Shown piece by piece: positions 60,477 to 64,000 of a stretch of 64,000 bases of DNA (positions within the stretch are counted from its first letter, which is position 1; the number at the start of each line of letters is the position of its first letter). The DNA comes from Bacillus shivajii (GTDB lineage Bacteria > Bacillota > Bacilli > Bacillales > Salisediminibacteriaceae): assembly GCF_020519665.1 (NCBI RefSeq), contig NZ_CP084703.1, positions 2,356,001 through 2,420,000 on the forward strand, in the 5' to 3' direction. Made by a program: the position numbers and the translations under genes. The notes below the pieces were generated by a model. The model saw only the letters and a list, made by a program, of their open reading frames with translations. It searched no databases and was not told where the DNA came from.

Positions 60477-61970
60477 ATGAATAAAGATAAAATTGATTGG
60501 CCCTTTTTTTGTTTGGCCTTTTTTATATTAATTTCATTATGTATCACCATTTTTTCTTTCCCTTATGAAAGTGAAGTATGGTTACAAACAACTCACGATT
60601 TAATCATGAACAAAGTCGGGATCTTTTATTTATGGGTTGGATTTAGTTCCTTTCTTTTTTTGATGTGGGTCGCATTTAGCAAATATGGCCGAATTAAACT
60701 AGGTCCAAGAGATGCTAAACCTTCTTTTTCTACAGTAAGTTGGATCGCCTTAATGTTTTGTGCAGGTATTGGCTCAAGTATCATTTACTGGGGGACAATT
60801 GAGTGGTCATATTATTACGTATCTCCACCATTCGGCCTTCCCTCGGGGTCTCCTACATCTATAGAGTGGAGTGCAGCGTACGGTTTATTCCATACAGGCC
60901 CAACGGCTTGGGCGATTTATACATTACCTGCTTTACCAATTGCTTATTTATATCATGTCAAAGGTAGGAAAGTACTTAAGATTAGTGAAGCATGTCGCCC
61001 AGTACTAAAACAGCATAGTGACGGACTATTAGGACGAGTGATCGATTTATTATTTATGTTAGGTTTACTCGGTGCTGCTGGCACGTCACTCGGCCTAAGT
61101 ATTCCAATGATATCTGCAGGGGTACAGAAATTAACGGGTATCAGCCATTCGTATCGTCTTGATATTTTCATCCTTCTTCTCTGTACAATCATCTTTTCCT
61201 TTAGTGTCTATGCTGGTTTAGAAAAAGGCATAAAAAAATTAAGTGATATCAATGTCTTTCTCGCACTGACTTTATTATTTCTTGTACTACTTCTAGGTCC
61301 GACAATCTTTATTTTAAAAATGTCCACAAATAGTATTGGATTAATTGCCGATCATTTTTTACGGTTAAACACATGGATTGACCCTGTCGCCCAATCTGGG
61401 TTCCCAGAAAAATGGACATTGTTTTACTGGGCATGGTGGATTGTTTACGCGCCTTTTATTGGGCTTTTTATTGCGAAGGTATCGAGAGGGCGAACGATCA
61501 AGCAAATGATCATCGGTACAATATTATCGGGATCACTAGGCTGCTGGTTATTCTTTTCAATACTAGGAAACTACGGGTTATATTTAGAGTTACATCAAAT
61601 TTTACCAGTTACCCTACTCGTGCAACATGTTGGAGCTCCAGAAGCGATTATGAGCATTTTTGCCACGTTACCTTTTGGGACAATTATGGTCTTTATGTTT
61701 ACAATTCTTTCAATTATTTTTTTATCAACGACATTTGATACATCCTCGTACATGCTTGCAGCGGTTACACAAAAGCAAGTTGCTCGAGATCCGGCGCGCT
61801 GGAACCGGTTATTTTGGGCATTTTCATTAGCTTTACCACCAGTAGCTCTTATGTTCATCGGTGGGCTAACGTCTTTACAGACAGTAACCATTATCGCGGC
61901 TCTTCCTTCACTATTCATTATGGTATTATTAGCTGTTTCATTTTTAAAGTTAGTAAAAAATGACGAATAG
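60477..61970 (+). CDS. BCCT-family transporter (betaine/choline/carnitine type)
   Basis: Encodes 497 residues with 12 membrane segments. FCAGIGSSIIYWGTIEWSYY and the family signature FYWAWWIVYAPFIGLFIAKV place it in BCCT. The glycine stretch of the first core helix has Ser-Ser as in H+- or substrate-coupled members, so the coupling ion is uncertain. Short N- and C-terminal tails suggest no osmosensory domain. TTGGAGGTG precedes the ATG. Confidence 0.9.
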   Translation: MNKDKIDWPFFCLAFFILISLCITIFSFPYESEVWLQTTHDLIMNKVGIFYLWVGFSSFLFLMWVAFSKYGRIKLGPRDAKPSFSTVSWIALMFCAGIGSSIIYWGTIEWSYYYVSPPFGLPSGSPTSIEWSAAYGLFHTGPTAWAIYTLPALPIAYLYHVKGRKVLKISEACRPVLKQHSDGLLGRVIDLLFMLGLLGAAGTSLGLSIPMISAGVQKLTGISHSYRLDIFILLLCTIIFSFSVYAGLEKGIKKLSDINVFLALTLLFLVLLLGPTIFILKMSTNSIGLIADHFLRLNTWIDPVAQSGFPEKWTLFYWAWWIVYAPFIGLFIAKVSRGRTIKQMIIGTILSGSLGCWLFFSILGNYGLYLELHQILPVTLLVQHVGAPEAIMSIFATLPFGTIMVFMFTILSIIFLSTTFDTSSYMLAAVTQKQVARDPARWNRLFWAFSLALPPVALMFIGGLTSLQTVTIIAALPSLFIMVLLAVSFLKLVKNDE

Positions 61971-62094
61971 AAACTTCAAGAAGGATGAAGTGTCCTTTGG
62001 AATGATAAGGCTCTTCATTCTTTTTTCTTATTTATAAAGAATCTTTTCCTTTGGCTCTTTTCGCATAGATTGTTGTTTTTATCTTCATTTAGTG

Positions 62095-62225
62095 TACTCG
62101 GATACGCTACAGACGGACGCTTTCCGCGGGCAATGCATCAGCCTCCTCGGGAAGTTCGCCCTGCGGGGTCTTCAGCTATTGCTGTTCCCGCTGGAGTCGC
62201 CACCTTTCGCTTCTCCAAGTTTATC
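62095..62225 (+). repeat. Interspersed repeat (type A), compact copy
   Basis: ACAGACGGACGCTTTCCGCG, ATCAGCCTCCTCGGGAAGTT, CGCCCTGCGGGGTCTTCAGC and CCGCTGGAGTCGCCACC. Part of a 735-bp gap without genes (61971-62705) that also holds the MITE-like copy 2. Confidence 0.65.
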
Positions 62226-62360
62226 AAAAAAAACAACAAAGTTTACGAAAACAGCCTTTCCTTTAAACGAACACAATCTTGTTAAAAATGTTAAAAAACA
62301 ATTATAAATTTCTATGCTATGATGTCTTAGAGCATACTTATATCAAAATAATACATACAC

Positions 62361-62649
62361 GAATCAATTTCATAATTACCTTTTTTGCATAATGAAACGA
62401 ATGATATTATAATTTTTTTCATTAAATGTACGTTTTATTTGTACTATCAGAATTTTAAATTTATGGTGGATAGATAAGTGCTCCTGCGCCGCTACGCTTG
62501 CTCGTCGCAGCTCGAAGGGATTTCGAGGAAGCGAAGAGTTGTCGAGCCTAGCTAACTGAAGACAAGCCCTCGGGAAGCGTCCGTCTGAAGTGAAGTTCAC
62601 GCTCATCATTCTGAATTCCCCATCTTATTTTGAGTTATGAAATTGAATC
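62361..62649 (-). mobile_element. MITE-like element, copy 2 (289 bp) with 4-bp target duplication
   Basis: Ends GAATCAATTTCATAA and TTATGAAATTGAATC (one mismatch to a perfect inverse); ACAC flanks both sides (62357-62360 and 62650-62653). Oriented opposite to copy 1. It shares the ends, the TTCACTTCAGACGGACGC block, one copy of the CTCGTCGCAG module and the ACGTACATTTAATG-type inner flank with copy 1, but is 162 bp shorter. No coding capacity. Confidence 0.75.
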
Positions 62650-62705
62650 ACACACGAAACCAAAAAATATAAGTAACCATTTGTTTCATAAAGCGAGGGA
62701 TTAGA

Positions 62706-63866
62706 ATGTCATACTTTATTTACGCGATTATTGTTGTCGTATTTTTAGATACTTTTATTCAATTACCGATCATCGCCCCTCTTGCAGTTGAACTTGGTGC
62801 CCCTCCCTTTTTAACGGGGTTGATTGTTGGTATTTATTCATTAGCTAATATGGTTGGTAACGCTCTTTCAGGTCCTTGGATCGATAAACACGGCAGAAAA
62901 AAAGTTTTATTAACCGGAATCGCGTTTGTATCGATTACGATCATGTTCTATCCGTTTGTCAACAGCGGGGAAAGCTTATTTTTTGTTCGCCTTTTACATG
63001 GACTAGCTGGGGGCTTATTAATTCCCGCTTCATTTGCCTATTTAGGTGACCGTGCTCCGGAACAAAAAAAAGGAAAAACAATGGCCCTGTCTGGTGCATG
63101 TATTGGAACATCAGCAATTATAGGTCCTGCTTTAGGAGGAGCAATCGCTTCAACACTATCTATTCAAGCAGTATTTTACTTTGTAGCAGGGATTTTTATC
63201 GTAACAGGGGTAACTGCTTCTTTCATTCTTAAAGAATCGTACACCGCTCCCTGTAAGGACAGTCAAACAGTTCGTAAATTTGACGGAGTCATAACACTGA
63301 TAAAGCAACCGATGCTTATCCTTGCCATGATTGGTGCCTTTTCATTAATGACCAGTATGGGGACACTCGCCTATTCGTTGCCGTTAAAAATTGATGCGTT
63401 AGGTTTAAATCCTGCAATCACCGGAATGCTTCTTAGTAGTTTTGGGGTTGTTGCTTTAATCATCTTTCTTACTCCTATAAACAAAATATTCGATCGTACG
63501 GATTCACTTGTTTTAATGATTGTTGGATTATGTCTTATTAGCGTTTCATTGATTAGCTTGAGTCAGTTCAATCATCTCATATTCATTTTTATTATTTTGG
63601 CCGTTTACGGCATTGGTTTTGCATTCATCTTCCCTTCAATGAATCGCCTTGTATTAGATGCGTCAACAAAAAAAGACCGAGGAAAAGCATTCGGCCTTTT
63701 TTATGCTGCCTTTTCTTTAGGTGTAGTCTTTGGCTCTGTACTTTCTGGAGCTACTGCTATTTCTGTCATTACACCTTTTCTTATAAATGGTGTGTTACTA
63801 TTATTCTTTACAATGATCATTTATCTCTTAAAACGTCGGATTGACCTTCGGTTAAAAATGAGCTAA
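62706..63866 (+). CDS. MFS transporter
   Basis: Encodes 386 residues with 12 membrane segments. Motif A of the major facilitator superfamily reads GPWIDKHGRKKVL at about residues 57-69; GPALGGAIAS resembles the antiporter motif C, so it is probably a proton-driven exporter. Substrate unknown. GCGAGGG lies before the ATG. Its 3' end overlaps the convergent hydrolase gene by 50 bp. Confidence 0.9.
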   Translation: MSYFIYAIIVVVFLDTFIQLPIIAPLAVELGAPPFLTGLIVGIYSLANMVGNALSGPWIDKHGRKKVLLTGIAFVSITIMFYPFVNSGESLFFVRLLHGLAGGLLIPASFAYLGDRAPEQKKGKTMALSGACIGTSAIIGPALGGAIASTLSIQAVFYFVAGIFIVTGVTASFILKESYTAPCKDSQTVRKFDGVITLIKQPMLILAMIGAFSLMTSMGTLAYSLPLKIDALGLNPAITGMLLSSFGVVALIIFLTPINKIFDRTDSLVLMIVGLCLISVSLISLSQFNHLIFIFIILAVYGIGFAFIFPSMNRLVLDASTKKDRGKAFGLFYAAFSLGVVFGSVLSGATAISVITPFLINGVLLLFFTMIIYLLKRRIDLRLKMS

Positions 63867-64000
63867 TTCTTTGATGTACATGGTGGCGAATTTCAATTCT
63901 TTCATTTAAAAGCTGATGTCTACCGCCTTCAAATAAGACCGCTTGAAAATCATCACACTTTTCTTGGTAGAATGTAATATTTCGTTTCCATTCAACGGTC
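63817..64000 (-). CDS. Alpha/beta hydrolase (lysophospholipase/monoacylglycerol-lipase-like), C-terminal part
   Basis: The last about 60 codons of a minus-strand gene enter from the right edge and stop at 63817. FEGGRHQLLNE matches the catalytic-His region of monoglyceride lipases and YtpA-like lysophospholipases (xxxRHELLNE). The rest of the gene is outside the window. The stop codon lies inside the 3' end of the MFS gene on the other strand. Confidence 0.75.
   Translation of the reverse strand, partial: TVEWKRNITFYQEKCDDFQAVLFEGGRHQLLNERIEIRHHVHQRISSFLTEGQSDVLRDK

Overview
The window looks like chromosome of a low-GC, endospore-forming member of the Bacillaceae. Evidence: a spore germination receptor operon, Bacillus-type long SRP RNA, Bacillus-type rRNA genes with a strong AGGAGG-based ribosome-binding habit and frequent TTG/GTG starts, homologues of B. 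subtilis mrfA/mrfB, pepA, topB, alr, ald and adeR, and small spore-protein-like genes. The exact genus cannot be fixed from the sequence alone.

Layout. 0-7 kb: the mrfB (yprB) 5' end and mrfA (yprA), a DNA-repair pair, are separated by a gerA-gerB-gerC type germination operon with a sigma-G-like promoter. 7-15 kb: a GGDEF protein, three small membrane-protein genes, a cyclic-nucleotide-binding/CPBP-protease gene that appears broken by two frameshifts, a zincin, a rhodanese and a large permease. 15-26 kb: leucyl aminopeptidase, a GGDEF-EAL protein, an RNase H-like protein, SRP RNA, RNase J and topoisomerase III. 26-32 kb: an alanine cluster (racemase, dehydrogenase, AdeR-type regulator, sodium/alanine symporter). 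32-36 kb: very small basic proteins, a toprim protein, an HPr-like protein and a YibE/F-type membrane protein.

36-47 kb is accessory. It is a run of one-gene units, nearly all on the minus strand (lipoproteins, an MFS pump, an MFS remnant, an acetyltransferase, membrane proteins, two zincins), separated by spacers that carry a recurring TTAGTTTAA-type motif and three copies of a roughly 90-bp repeat. An IS21-family element with 5-bp target duplication splits one lipoprotein gene. 47-53 kb is a complete minus-strand rRNA operon (16S-23S-5S, no tRNA in the spacer) with three tandem promoter-like sites. 53-64 kb: an EEP-family phosphodiesterase, a radical SAM/SPASM protein, a divergent PRPP synthetase, CapA, a polysaccharide deacetylase, an L,D-transpeptidase, a BCCT transporter, an MFS transporter and the 3' end of an alpha/beta hydrolase.

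The most distinctive non-gene content is a set of interspersed GC-richer repeats: a MITE-like element present twice with intact inverted ends and 4-bp duplications, a hairpin element whose second stem differs between copies but keeps pairing, a shared 22-bp module, and a 56-bp tandem array built from that module. I saw no CRISPR array, prophage or recognisable anti-phage system. The best candidates for something undescribed are the cassette-like junctions of the 36-47 kb region and the repeat family.
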